Shown here one piece after another: positions 18,851 to 28,350 of a DNA stretch of 64,000 nucleotides. This DNA comes from Candidatus Leptofilum gracile. GTDB taxonomy: Bacteria; Chloroflexota; Anaerolineae; Promineifilales; Promineifilaceae. How positions within the stretch are numbered: the stretch's first letter is position 1; every line of letters starts with the position of its first letter. The stretch covers positions 806,001-870,000 of the forward strand of contig JADJOJ010000007.1 in the NCBI GenBank assembly GCA_016713825.1, written 5' to 3'. The position numbers and the translations under genes are program-made. The notes beneath the pieces are model-generated. The model saw only the letters and a list, made by a program, of their open reading frames with translations. It was not told the origin of the DNA and did no database searches.

Positions 18851-18887
18851 GTTGCAAACCTCTTTGCGTGAATTTTGTATTTCTGTT

Positions 18888-19991
18888 TTAAGGCTTGACG
18901 ACAAGCGGCAGATTGGTGTAACTGGCATAGGGTGAAACCCATTGAGCAATGACATTATTGCCTTTACCGGTTATCCAGGCGACGCCATTTTCATCTACGA
19001 TGATGTCGGTGGGTTGGCTGGCGGGTGTAGAAAGGGCGTGAGCACTGTAAAGAATGAGATCATTGTTGGCAGCACCCAGCGTCATGCGACCAACACGCCC
19101 TAAATCTGTTTGTACAAACCAGAGGTAGTTGAATGTTCCGCTTGTGGTGTAATCAATGGCGCTGGCACCTGAGTTAGCGGGTAACAGCTCATACCAGCGC
19201 CAGAAAGTAAGGGTGCCTTCTGCGTAACGGCCGATGCGGTTCATGGTGTTGGCGGTAATCCAGGGCGCTGAACTGTCTAGGGTTAACCCTGAAGGCGGAT
19301 AGGGGGAAATGCCAAAATCCTGAACGGGAATTTTGATGAAGGTCGTGCTGGTAGAGGGCTTTATTTCGGCAACCTGATTGGTAGCAGGTGAAGTAACCCA
19401 GATGCTGTTATTGTTGAGAATATCGATGTGAGTGGGATTGCCACCTGTGCCCCCGTAAGGGTACAGGGTGAATCCTGGCGTGGCAGGATTGTAGCTCAGG
19501 AGATGATTAGTGGATGGGGAAGTGATGTAAAGACGGCCGTTTGGCGCAATAGCCAGGTTTAACGGAACATGACTACCGGGCAGGGGAATCTCGGTGATGG
19601 CTCCCGTGCTGATAACTAACCGTCCAAGGCTCGCGTTGCCAGGTTGGGTAAACCAGATCAGGCCATTGGCTGCATCATAAACCAGATCGTGGGGAGCGCT
19701 GTCGGCAGTTATACCCAAGTCGAAGGCGGTGAACTGAAAATTGGTTGAATTGGTGACCACCAATCGCCCAATTGCATCGGCATCAGGCATGGTAAACCAG
19801 ACAGTAGCGGGAGGCCCTGCGGTTTGGACAACAATGCTTTGCGGCCCCGCATTGGGTACCAGCAGGGGATATTCCACAATGTAACCATTGGTTGTGCTGG
19901 GTAAACCTTGTTCGTCAGCCAACAACCAGATGGTGGAGTTTAACGTGAGCAGGATGAACAAAAATATTAAAAATATACGTGTTCTTTTCAT
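18888..19991 (-). CDS. Secreted beta-propeller protein (Vgb/SMP-30-like)
   Basis: 367 residues with an N-terminal signal (RIFLIFLFILLTLNSTIWLL) and then about six or seven repeated blades of the type seen in virginiamycin B lyase: each carries a pattern of Gly-Leu-Ile/Val-Trp-Phe (VWFTMPDADAIGRL, GLIWFTQPGNASLGRL, SIWVTSPATNQVAEI, YLWFVQTDLGRVGRM, GVAWITGKGNNVIAQW). The fold binds or cleaves various ligands; the true Vgb catalytic histidines are not obvious here, so this may be a structural or binding protein. It is the first gene of a three-gene operon with two glycosidases, downstream of the Wzt-like ATPase. One copy of the iterated palindrome (near 19533), fewer than typical for the window. 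Confidence 0.72.
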   Translation of the reverse strand: MKRTRIFLIFLFILLTLNSTIWLLADEQGLPSTTNGYIVEYPLLVPNAGPQSIVVQTAGPPATVWFTMPDADAIGRLVVTNSTNFQFTAFDLGITADSAPHDLVYDAANGLIWFTQPGNASLGRLVISTGAITEIPLPGSHVPLNLAIAPNGRLYITSPSTNHLLSYNPATPGFTLYPYGGTGGNPTHIDILNNNSIWVTSPATNQVAEIKPSTSTTFIKIPVQDFGISPYPPSGLTLDSSAPWITANTMNRIGRYAEGTLTFWRWYELLPANSGASAIDYTTSGTFNYLWFVQTDLGRVGRMTLGAANNDLILYSAHALSTPASQPTDIIVDENGVAWITGKGNNVIAQWVSPYASYTNLPLVVKP

Positions 19992-20011
19992 TATTATTAC
20001 ACCTGTTTATT

Positions 20012-20047
20012 GAAGCGGCTGTGGGCACCCTGGCCCCTAGCTGCTTC
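20012..20047 (-). terminator. Hairpin between the Wzt-like gene and the beta-propeller operon
   Basis: GAAGCGGCT pairs with AGCTGCTTC (one mismatch), with inner GGGC/GCCC pairing. No T run follows on the minus strand, so it may be a processing or attenuation hairpin rather than a strict terminator. Confidence 0.4.
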
Positions 20048-20108
20048 AACCTCTAATTTTGCCGTTACGCTGCGAAGTTGGCTGAATGGGCACCAATGAT
20101 GGGAAGTT

Positions 20109-21360
20109 TCAATCTTTGTGGGCAGCATCGTGTCTAGTTGAACTATTTCCTTGCTGCCAGCTGGCAGGCAATTGTATCAGCCCCTCTAATTCCTGGGCGG
20201 TACCTGTTTCAATGCAAAAACTATAGGCCTGTTTGTGGTAATCGTAACATTGGTGGGTACGGCCGTCATGTACGGCCGTTGTCACCACATACGTCGCAGG
20301 CAGCAAAGGCAGTTGTTCAATCTCGTACCGCACCACCCCTTCGCCAACCAGCGTGCCCAAATCCACGCCCGCCAGCTTGGTGTTGGGACCATTTACCTGC
20401 ACCCCATCTTGCCGAAAAATCGCCAGGCCAACTTCAGGATTTTGGATCGGTTGATGAGCCAGATAGCCAATTTCAATCGTCATCGGCTCGCCAGTGGTAA
20501 AAAGTTCCTGCGGTTCGTTGTGCTGGTTCAAAAAGCGGGTGCTGGTAATCTCGATTTCCCCGGTGCCTGCGCGTGAAGAGGTCGCTGAAACAGACTGACC
20601 CGGCTGCTGTTGGTATGCATGCGCCACATATTCTGCAGCAATCGCATCCACCGATCCATACGCTTGGGGATGCCTTTGTCGATCCACAAAATGTGCGTGC
20701 ACAATGTACGTACCAAATTAATGTTGTGGCTGACGATGATAATCGTCACGCCCTGGTCTTTCATGGCCATGATGGCGTTGATGCATTTGGTCTGGAAAGC
20801 CTGGTCGCCCACCGCCAAAATTTCGTCTACGATGAGGATGTCTGGCTGCATGTGGATGGCTACGCTAAAGCCGAGGCGCATGTACATGCCAGAGGAGTAA
20901 TGCTTCACGGGCATGTCGATAAACTCTTCTAGCTCAGAAAATTCAACGATGCGGTCGTAGTAGGCACGGGTGCTGGCTTCATCGAAGCCGAGCAGGGCGG
21001 CGTTGAGAAAGATGTTTTCGCGACCGGTGAGGTCGGGGTGGAAACCAGCGCCCAGTTCTAGCAAGGCGCTGACACGGCCGTTTATCACAATACGGCCGTT
21101 GTTCGGGCGCAATATCCGGGCCATCAGCTTCAGGATGGTGCTTTTGCCGCTGCCGTTGCGCCCCACAATGCCAAAACATTGCCCCGGCAGCACGTCGAAG
21201 CTCACCCCGCGCACCGCCCACAGCGACTCTTTCGGCTGCTTCGGCCCCTTGCGCCGCGAAAATATTTGATGAACGTTTCCATCACGGATTGCGGCTTTTC
21301 TTTGGTAAAGGCAAACCGCTTGTCCACGTTCTGGAAACTGATAACTGGCTCTAAACCCAT
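20109..21360 (-). CDS. Polysaccharide-export ABC transporter ATPase (Wzt-like), two frameshifts
   Basis: ATPase of an ABC exporter for O-antigen, teichoic acid or similar lipid-linked glycans. The N-terminus from ATG 21360 reads MGLEPVISFQNVDKRFAF; the nucleotide-binding domain has Walker A GIVGRNGSGKST, the signature HYSSGMYMRLGF and Walker B ILIVDEILAVGD. Residues after about 240 are a Wzt-type C-terminal beta domain that selects the exported glycan (GTGEIEITSTRFLN, TIEIGYLAH, VGLAIFRQDG). Frame changes lie near 21225-21275 (between RKS and KESLWAV) and in the C run near 20668-20671 (GIPQAYGSVDAIAAEYVAHA is the true continuation). No permease (Wzm) lies beside it. The start codon sits 22 bases inside a dispersed inverted repeat region. 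Confidence 0.82.
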
Positions 21361-21705
21361 AAATCGTTACGTATCTCATCACAGGTGCCTGGCACGGGGC
21401 AAACGCGCTTGGTTAGTAAACCGTTTCCGACCCGTGCCAGGCACCTCGACCTTACTTAATATTCAATTGTGCATTGTAGCGCAATCGGGATTAGCGACCA
21501 AACACGTCCGATCAACGTTTTACCAACGATAATCCGGTAGGGGCGAGGCGGTTGGCCGCGATCCATTGAAAAACGGTACAACAGCCCATCCAACCGCCTC
21601 GCCCACATGCCGCACTGACCAGATGGTTTGCCATGTAAATGAGGGCGAGGCAGGTGGTGAGATTCGTTCGGCGCAAATTGGGAGACCGTGGCCACCTGCC
21701 TGCCC
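21361..21705. repeat. Three stacked inverted repeats in an intergenic region
   Basis: No gene. Three hairpins follow one another: 21382-21448 (AGGTGCCTGGCACGGG with CCCGTGCCAGGCACCT), 21541-21602 (GGGGCGAGGCGGTTGG with CCAACCGCCTCGCCC) and 21648-21712 (GGGCGAGGCAGGTGG with CCACCTGCCTGCCCC). The second and third share the motif GGGCGAGGC, so they are related. They separate the Wzt-like gene from the gene for the degenerate kinase; the last one abuts the kinase stop codon. Confidence 0.8.
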
Positions 21706-22752
21706 CTACGATTCTTCTTGGTAAATTGGTAAGGTGAAGGAGAGCGTGTAAGTTGAATCATTGCCTAACTCTGCATAGACTGCCCCACCATACTTTTCTA
21801 CCAAAGCAATAACGATGCCAATTGGTTCAAATATCTTTGACTCCACTGAATAAACCAAACGACCGCTCTCGCTATCCAAAAATTCCTTCACCAAATATGA
21901 CTGATATGGTGTATTTGATAATGTTACAAAAACTTGTCCCGCATCTTGACTAAAAATCAATTCTGCATCATCACGTTTACCATATCCCAAGGATTTTATG
22001 ACAGTGATTAGCACTTCTGCATTAGCCAAAATTGGTGGTATTTGGGCCAAATCAGTTTTTATTGGCATACCAACCACTTCCTCAAAATTTTCTATTTCAG
22101 CCAGAAAAATTTTTGTTTGGACTAAGGGTTCCTCAAAAAGCTGAAGCATACGCCACCAGATAACATGCCAGTTATCAGCTTCTTGGATACGCTCCACAGC
22201 CTTTTTGATACCCTGAACAAATTTGACGATGTCAGATCGTGAGGTTGTATTTTCGCATTCCATCAAGATTAGTTTCGCAAACCCAAGTGCCATAGCTGCT
22301 GGTGCCCTTGTCTGATGAAAAATACTGCCTATAAAACGAATCATCGACTCATTTTTAGCCTGATACTTCAGACGTAATTTATCCAGTTGCTGATTCGCTT
22401 CCTGCAATTCACGTCGGTAATTCAGCAACAAACTGGCACCCAAATTTTCCACGCCTTTTGCTTGTTCAACCATCTCCATCGCCCGGTAAATGATTTCGCT
22501 TGCCCGATTGGCACCATTTGCTGCCATTTCAGCCATCTCAGCTTGTTCCTTAGGAAGGGGTGCAAAAAGCTCGGAGTCTTTTTCTAGAAGCAAATGAGCT
22601 GCGCCAGCAATAACAGTCAACTGCGATCGCAATTCAAAAGTAATGGTTTGAAACGCTTCCGTTAGCGCTTGGTTTTCTTCTTGTGCGGCAATTAGCCGCT
22701 GGCGCAGTTCTGCTGCAGTGAGTTGGTCCAGGTCTGGGTTTTGGTTTGTCAT
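21706..22752 (-). CDS. Degenerate histidine-kinase-like protein
   Basis: 348 residues, cytoplasmic, no membrane segment. Two helical-hairpin regions resemble HisKA domains: residues about 35-110 (FELRSQLTVIAGAAHLLLE, where kinases have HELRTPL, so the phospho-acceptor His is replaced by Phe) and about 140-200 (IGSIFHQTRAPAAMALGFAK, with His but not in the usual context). The C-terminal 120 residues look like a reduced HATPase domain (GRLVYSVESKIFEPIGIVIALVEKYGGAVYAEL, usually GLGLAI in the G2 box), lacking clear N and G boxes. It may be a pseudokinase that binds partners or ligand instead of ATP. Relatively AT-rich and without exact iterated palindromes. Isolated between two inverted-repeat gaps. 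Confidence 0.6.
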   Translation of the reverse strand: MTNQNPDLDQLTAAELRQRLIAAQEENQALTEAFQTITFELRSQLTVIAGAAHLLLEKDSELFAPLPKEQAEMAEMAANGANRASEIIYRAMEMVEQAKGVENLGASLLLNYRRELQEANQQLDKLRLKYQAKNESMIRFIGSIFHQTRAPAAMALGFAKLILMECENTTSRSDIVKFVQGIKKAVERIQEADNWHVIWWRMLQLFEEPLVQTKIFLAEIENFEEVVGMPIKTDLAQIPPILANAEVLITVIKSLGYGKRDDAELIFSQDAGQVFVTLSNTPYQSYLVKEFLDSESGRLVYSVESKIFEPIGIVIALVEKYGGAVYAELGNDSTYTLSFTLPIYQEES

Positions 22753-22770
22753 TTGGGTTTGCCTCCCCTC

Positions 22771-22872
22771 TTTTTACCGTGGAGTGAGCATCCTCAGATG
22801 CGAACGGGGGCCGGAGACGCATACTTCGACTCCGCTCAGCACAAGCCTGAGGATGCTTACTCCTCACTATTT
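22771..22872. repeat. Dispersed inverted repeat, GAGTGAGCATCCTCAG type
   Basis: GAGTGAGCATCCTCAG (22782-22797) is complementary, with a few mismatches, to CTGAGGATGCTTACTCC (22849-22865), enclosing about 50 bases that include GACTCCGCTCAGCAC. It fills the gap between the kinase-like gene and the uracil-DNA glycosylase. Confidence 0.7.
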
Positions 22873-22877
22873 GCAAA

Positions 22878-23627
22878 CTACAAGTTCCACGCGATGCGCA
22901 CAGTATGCAAAATTTGAATCGCTTTGGCAATAAGGGCTTTGTTGGCAGGCTTGTTGGGCCACAGGCTGGCCCCAGAGGGATGCGGCAGAGGGACGACGAG
23001 GCGACCGATGGTCGGTGATCCGTTATCGGTATTCGGTGAACGGTAATCGGTATTCGGTAAACCGATTACGGATAACCGATTACCGTTCACCGTCACAGGC
23101 AGCGCGTCGTCAAAATTAAAGTTCACCGGGTTGGTGAGGGCAGAAGGGGGGAAGTAAACGGCCGTTCCCACCACCTCGTTCAGCTTCATTTTGGCCGGAT
23201 ACAGGAGCTTGATCGCCAAACCGCCCACCAAAATCATCAGCTTGGGGCGCACCAGGGCGATTTCGCGCTCTAAAAAGGGGCGGCAGAGCGCTTGCTCCGC
23301 CTTGCTGGGGACGCGGTCGCCTTTGCCAACGGCATTTATGCCGCCCTTGCCCGGATAACATTTGGTAACGGCCGTCATGTAATGCCGCGCCCGGAATTCG
23401 TCCTCGTACCAACCAGCTTCCCCTAGCCATTGGAATAAGCGCGTACCGGATGTGGCATTGAACGGCCGTTTCGCCTCCACCTCCGTCACCCCAGGGGCCT
23501 GGCCAATCAACAGCACCTCTGCCCCCGTGCTGCCGCGAAACACCGCCCCCGGCACAATTTCATGCCCCGCTTCCAGGCAAAGGCGGCACGCTCGCATCGC
23601 AGCCTGAAGTTCAGTTAGGGAATCCAT
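22878..23627 (-). CDS. Uracil-DNA glycosylase family protein with an in-frame repeat insertion
   Basis: Removes uracil or similar bases from DNA. 249 residues with CRLC near the N-terminus, motif 1 LIGQAPGVTEV (GQAPG of families 4/5), a VTKCYPGKG stretch, LILVGG-like core (MILVGGLAIKLL) and motif 2 VVPLPHPSGASLW. The first Cys pair is CRLC and a further Cys is in KCYPG, as in Fe-S-containing family 4/5 enzymes, but I cannot confirm the cluster. Between the core and motif 2, about 28 residues (from TVNGNRLSVIG to NTDNGSPT) are encoded by a 7-base tandem repeat hairpin at 23010-23097 that keeps the frame open. The rest of the frame is clean. Whether the insert is tolerated in a surface loop is not known. 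Confidence 0.82.
   Translation of the reverse strand: MDSLTELQAAMRACRLCLEAGHEIVPGAVFRGSTGAEVLLIGQAPGVTEVEAKRPFNATSGTRLFQWLGEAGWYEDEFRARHYMTAVTKCYPGKGGINAVGKGDRVPSKAEQALCRPFLEREIALVRPKLMILVGGLAIKLLYPAKMKLNEVVGTAVYFPPSALTNPVNFNFDDALPVTVNGNRLSVIGLPNTDYRSPNTDNGSPTIGRLVVPLPHPSGASLWPNKPANKALIAKAIQILHTVRIAWNL
23010..23097. repeat. 7-base tandem repeat hairpin inside the uracil-DNA glycosylase gene
   Basis: Units CGGTATT, CGGTGAA, CGGTAAT, CGGTATT, CGGTAAA on one side and CCGATTAC, GGATAAC, CGATTAC, CGTTCAC on the other form a long imperfect hairpin. It has the same design as the intergenic AATTACC-type hairpins but a different unit and lies in coding sequence. Confidence 0.85.
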
Positions 23628-23636
23628 GAGGAAATA

Positions 23637-23694
23637 AGTGGGATAATTGAGTAATTAGGTAATTGCCCAATTACCCAATTACCAATTACTCAGT
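23637..23694. repeat. Short tandem repeat hairpin, (GAGTAATT)n / (AATTACCC)n
   Basis: Units GATAATT, GAGTAATT, AGGTAATT then CCCAATT, ACCCAATT, ACCAATT fill the gap between the M3 peptidase and the glycosylase; the right arm forms the last codons of the peptidase. Confidence 0.85.
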
Positions 23695-25492
23695 TTCTTC
23701 AACCAGCGCCACAAACTTGTCGATGTCTGCCCGCAGCACGTCCAGGCTGGCTTCCCAAAACGCCTCGCTGCGAATGTCGATGCCGAAGCGGTTGGCCAGG
23801 TCGGCGGCGTTGCCCATACCAGTCATGGAAAGCAGCTCGTCGTAGCCCGCTTTGAACGGTTCTGGTTCTGCCTGGTACTGCGCGTACAGTCCCAAACCAA
23901 ACAGCAGGCCAAAGGTGTAGGGAAGTTGTAGAAGGTGGAGCCGTAATAATGCGGCACATACGCCCAGCGGTACGGATGCAGCGACCCGTCTTCCAGGGCA
24001 TCACCCAGCGAAGCCAACTGGGTTTCTTCATCCAGGGCACACAGCTCTTCTACCGAAAGCTCCCGCGCCTGGCGCTTTTCAAACAGTTTCTCTTCAAACA
24101 TGAAGTTGCTGCTGGCCCCTAGCACTACGCGGGCAGCGTACTCCAGCAGGCCATCTAAAATGATGAGCTGGTCTTGGGGAACGGCCGTTGCCAAAGCCGC
24201 ATTCTCCACAATTTTCTGGCAAAGGTACTGGCCGTCTCCGCCAGCGTCATCGGGGTGTCGCGCAGCAGCGGCGTGCGCTGCGCCAGGCACATGTTGTGGT
24301 ACGCGTGCCCCAGCTCGTGCGCCAGGGTGCTCACCCCAGAAAAGCCCGGCTCAAAATTGGTCAGGATGCGGCTTTCTTCGCCGCGCAGCCCCATGCAAAA
24401 CGCCCCGCCCCGCTTGCCGTCGCGTGGCTCCGCATCAATCCAATTTTCGCCAAAAGCCCGCTCCGCCAACCCCCGCATCTTCTCTGAGTAGGTGCCAAAT
24501 TGGCTCAGCACAAACTCGGTGGCGTCCTGGTAAGCCCAGCTCTGCTCACCCTGCCCCAGCGGCACCCAGCGGTCATAATATGCCATCTTGGGCAGCCCCA
24601 GCGCTTTGGCCCGCGCCTTCAGGTACCGCTGAAAATCGGGGAACGATTTGCGCGTGGCGTTCATCATCGCATCTAGCGTGGGCCGGTCGATCGCATTTTG
24701 GAACAGCACCATGTCTAGCGGAGAGTTCCAGCCGCGCCGCCGGGTCAGGGCTAAAGTTTCCCCCTTCAGGCTGTTGAGGCAGGCGGCAATGGGAACGGCC
24801 GCTTCTGCCAACGCCGCCAACACCGCCTCATGAGCCTGCGCCCGCAGTGCCCGATCTGGGTCGTACATCAAGTTTTGGGCCGCCGTCAGCGGCAGCTTTT
24901 CAGTGTGGCCGTCTCGTTCAATGTTCACCGTAATTTGCGAAGTGTAGTTGCTAAACAACCGGTACCAGCTGCTGCCCCCCGTCAGAGCCAGCTCCGCCGC
25001 CAAATCTTCTTGCTCTGGCGACATAAGGTGCATTGCCCGCTGGCGCGCCTGCTGCAACACATATTCATGCTGCTGCGCCACGGCCGATTTTTCCAACAAT
25101 TCCTCCACATCCAGCGAACCAACCCAGGCGGTCAACCGGGTGCCCATCAGCGACAGGCGAGACAGGTGCGGCAGCAGCTGGCTGTTGCGCGCCTGGGCTT
25201 CGGTATTGCGTGAATCGGTGGTCAGGTAGCCATACAGATACACCTGTAAAATGTGAATCTGCTCATCAATGTCGTTAAAGCGGCTGATGATGGTATCAAA
25301 CAAAGAAACCACCTGATCATCAACGGGAACGGCCGTATCCAACCGGTTGATCCCATTTTCATCAAACAATTGAACCATGCTGGCTATCGCTTCGATTGCT
25401 TGCTGAAAGCCCGCCTCAAACTCTGGTGAGGAAAGATTTGGAAAAACGGTGCTAAAATCCCAATGGGGCAAATCGGATTGAACTTGACTCAT
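23686..25492 (-). CDS. Oligoendopeptidase F-like M3 metallopeptidase, two frameshifts
   Basis: Cytoplasmic zinc peptidase that cuts oligopeptides. About 600 residues: an alpha-helical N-terminal region, then the zinc site LAHELGHAYHN (HExGH form, His-Glu-His ligands), preceded by GVSTL and followed by LAETAST, with the third ligand Glu in that stretch. The frame from 25492 to about 24222 covers the zinc site; the next frame (QKIVENAALATAVPQDQL) runs to about 23915; the last (GLYAQYQAEPEPFKAGYDELL) ends at 23686. Both breaks fit one lost base in short homopolymers. GGAGC precedes ATG 25492. It is divergent from the hybrid kinase gene over a 268-base gap in which I see no clear promoter. Confidence 0.88.
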
Positions 25493-25760
25493 GCTTTACG
25501 CTCCAAATAATTTTGTGGGCTGTGCAAAAGTACCCATTTGTACCAAAAGAGCGGCAAACCACGTGCAACCCTTTCGGCAACCCTGTTTAGATAGATAATT
25601 GGCAACGGCAGTACAGATAGTGTAACAACGATTGTTCTAAGGGCAACATTTGTTAGATAAACATCTAGCTGGGTTACGGACCTTTATTCCTAGGTTCAAG
25701 GTGCAACGACTTTGCTAGAATAGGCTAAACAGATACTTTTTTGTTAGCCAACCACAGACT

Positions 25761-28342
25761 ATGGATGCAAAAGCAGACGTGCCCACCCTGATCAATAACG
25801 ATCCATCGCTGGGCCACCCAATCGATCACACCGGCATGAACCGACATTTATTAAAGCGCTTGCTGCAAGCAACGGCCGTTTCCCTGCTGCTGGCCAACGG
25901 TATCATGCTGCTGCGCGGGCTGTCTGCTGGGCGCGATATTGGGCTTTCGGCCGTATACCTGCTGCTGCTGCTGGCCGCATTTGTGCTGCTAAAAGCCAAC
26001 CGGCTAAAATGGCTGGCGCATGGGTTTACGGCCGTTTTTTGGCTCTCCATCACGCTTTATCTGTTGTTACTGGGCATCGGCGGGGTGCCAAATCCCAGCG
26101 CCTATACCATTGCCATTTTAACAGCGCTGCTGCTCTTGCGCGGACGCACCACGTTTATCTACGCCATGGTGTCACTAATTGCCAGCATATTACTCATGAT
26201 TGGCAACCAAACTGGCGAACTGCCGCTGGTGACCATGCCAAACAACCCAACCATTGCAATGCAGCATTTCCCGCAAGCCTTTCTAACCTATTCCCTCATC
26301 GCAATTGCGTTTTTTAACTTGCGCTACATCCTGGCCACCTTGCACTTCAATGAACAGGCGCTCCAGCAAATTCAGGCAACCTTGGGCCAGCGCACGACCG
26401 ACCTTTCTGTTAGCAATGCCCAGCTGCGGCAAGAAATCCACGAACGCGAGCAGGCAGAAGCCCGGCTAGAGCAGCAGCGCGCCTTCTTGCGCCAAATTAT
26501 TGACACCATTCCCAACTTTGTGTTTGTAAAAGACAGCAACGGCCGTTACCTCATCACCAACAAAGCGCTGGCCGACGCCTACAAAACCACCCCACCATGC
26601 TGGAAGGGCTCACCCTGGGCGAATTCAACCACAACCAGCAAGAAGTGGCCCGGTTTGAAGAAGGCGACCATCAAGTATTGGCCACCCAAGAAGAGGTATT
26701 CTGGCCAGAACTGTTTTTTACCGACCTCGACGGCAACAAACATTGGCTGCAAGTTGTGAAACGGCCGTTGTTCGACCCCACCACCGGCACCACCAACGTC
26801 CTGGGCATCAGCACAGACATCACCCTAGAAAAACCATCACCGAATCCCTCCGCGAAAAAGAAGAAAACTTCCGCACTCTGGTAGAAGCTTCGTTCGAAGG
26901 ATCATCATCTGCGTCAACCAGATCATCCAGGAAGCCAACATCAACTTCGCCCACATGTTTGGCTATACGGCCGTTGCCGACGTCATGGGCAAAAACGCAG
27001 AACAGTTCCTCACCACCGATGACATCGAAGCGTTGCAAACTCAACTAGTGGGCAATCCCAAAACCATTATGGAAGCCGTGGGCATTCGGCAAGACAACAC
27101 CACCTTCCCCGTAGAACTGGTAACCCACACCATCAACTTCCAAGGGCAGGTCGCCCAAATCACCGGCTACCGCGACATCACCACCCGCAAACAGGCCGAG
27201 GAGGCAGAGCAGCACGCCCGCAAGCTAGAAAGCCTCAGCCTGATGGCCGGTGGCCTGGCCCACGACTTCAACAACCTGCTCGTGGCCATGATGGGGCAAA
27301 TGGCCATCGCCAAAGCCAAGATCGAACCGGAACACAGCAGCCAAAACAATCTAGACAAAGCGATTCAGGCTACAGAAACGGCCGCAATGCTCACCCGTCA
27401 GCTGCTGGCCTACACCGGGCAGGGCCATTTCGAAGTCACCACCATTCACCTGAACCAGCTCATCGCCCAAAATTTGCAGCTGTTCCAAGACGCCCTGCCA
27501 CCCAACATCAGCTTCCAAACCAACCTGCACGATCCCCTGCCCCCAATTTTGGCCGACGGCGTGCAAATCCAGCAGATTATTATGAACCTGCTGCTGAACG
27601 CAGCTGAAGCGCTGGGCACGCAGCCCGGCACCATCACCATCAACACCACCCCCTGCCATCTTGATGCAGGCCAACTGCCCCACTGGCAGCAGCACAACGA
27701 AGCCATCACCCCCGGCGAATTTGTGCTGCTAGAAGTCTCCGACACGGGGCGCGGCATGGACGAGGCAACCCTGAACCGCATTTTTGACCCGTTCTTTTCT
27801 ACCAAGGGCACCGGGCGCGGTTTGGGTCTGGCCGCGGTGATGGGCATTGTGCGTGGGCACCGGGGCAGCGTGCGGGCCAGCAGCCGCCTGGGGCACGGCA
27901 CCACCTTCCAATTTTTATTCCCTTCAGAAAAGGCAAATTCAAGTGAGGTGGGAACGGCCGTTCCCCAACCCACCCCCAGCAAAACACCGTCGTCATCATC
28001 GACGACGAGCGCCAGGTGCGTGAAGCAATGCGCGACATCCTCGACCTGCAAGCAATCCCCACCCTCACCGCCGCCAGCGGCCAGGAAGGTATCGACCAAT
28101 TTACGGTTCATCAAGATAAAATTGGGCTGATCATTCTGGATTTATCCATGCCGGGCATGAGCGGCATAGAAGCGTTTGCGGCCCTGCGCCAGGTGAACCC
28201 CACCGCCAAAATTATCCTCTCCTCCGGTTACACCGAAACCGAAATTTTAGAAAAGATGGCAGGCACCCGCCCCACCGGCTTTTTGCAAAAGCCCTACCGG
28301 CTAGATAAAGTGCTAAGCACCGTTAGCCAATTCCTCAGCTGA
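25761..28342 (+). CDS. Hybrid sensor histidine kinase with C-terminal receiver, four frameshifts
   Basis: About 860 residues when the frames are joined. Residues 25-190: six hydrophobic helices (for example LLLLLAAFVLLKANRLKWLA, ALLLLRGRTTFIYAMVSLI); then a coiled coil; PAS 1 (about 240-350, IIDTIPNFVFVKDSNGRYLI ... LGISTDIT); PAS 2 (about 365-475, TLVEASFEGIIICVNQIIQE ... ITGYRDITTR); HisKA with acceptor His in GGLAHDFNNLLVA; HATPase with LLLNAAEAL, DTGRGMD and GTGRGLGLAAV; and a receiver with VVIIDDERQVREAM and phospho-acceptor Asp in LIILDLSMPGMSG. The HDFNNLL type usually signals within the same chain. Shifts lie near 26590, 26830, 26900 and 27975, each at a short homopolymer. No response-regulator partner is adjacent. 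Confidence 0.85.
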
Positions 28343-28350
28343 CAGGCCGC

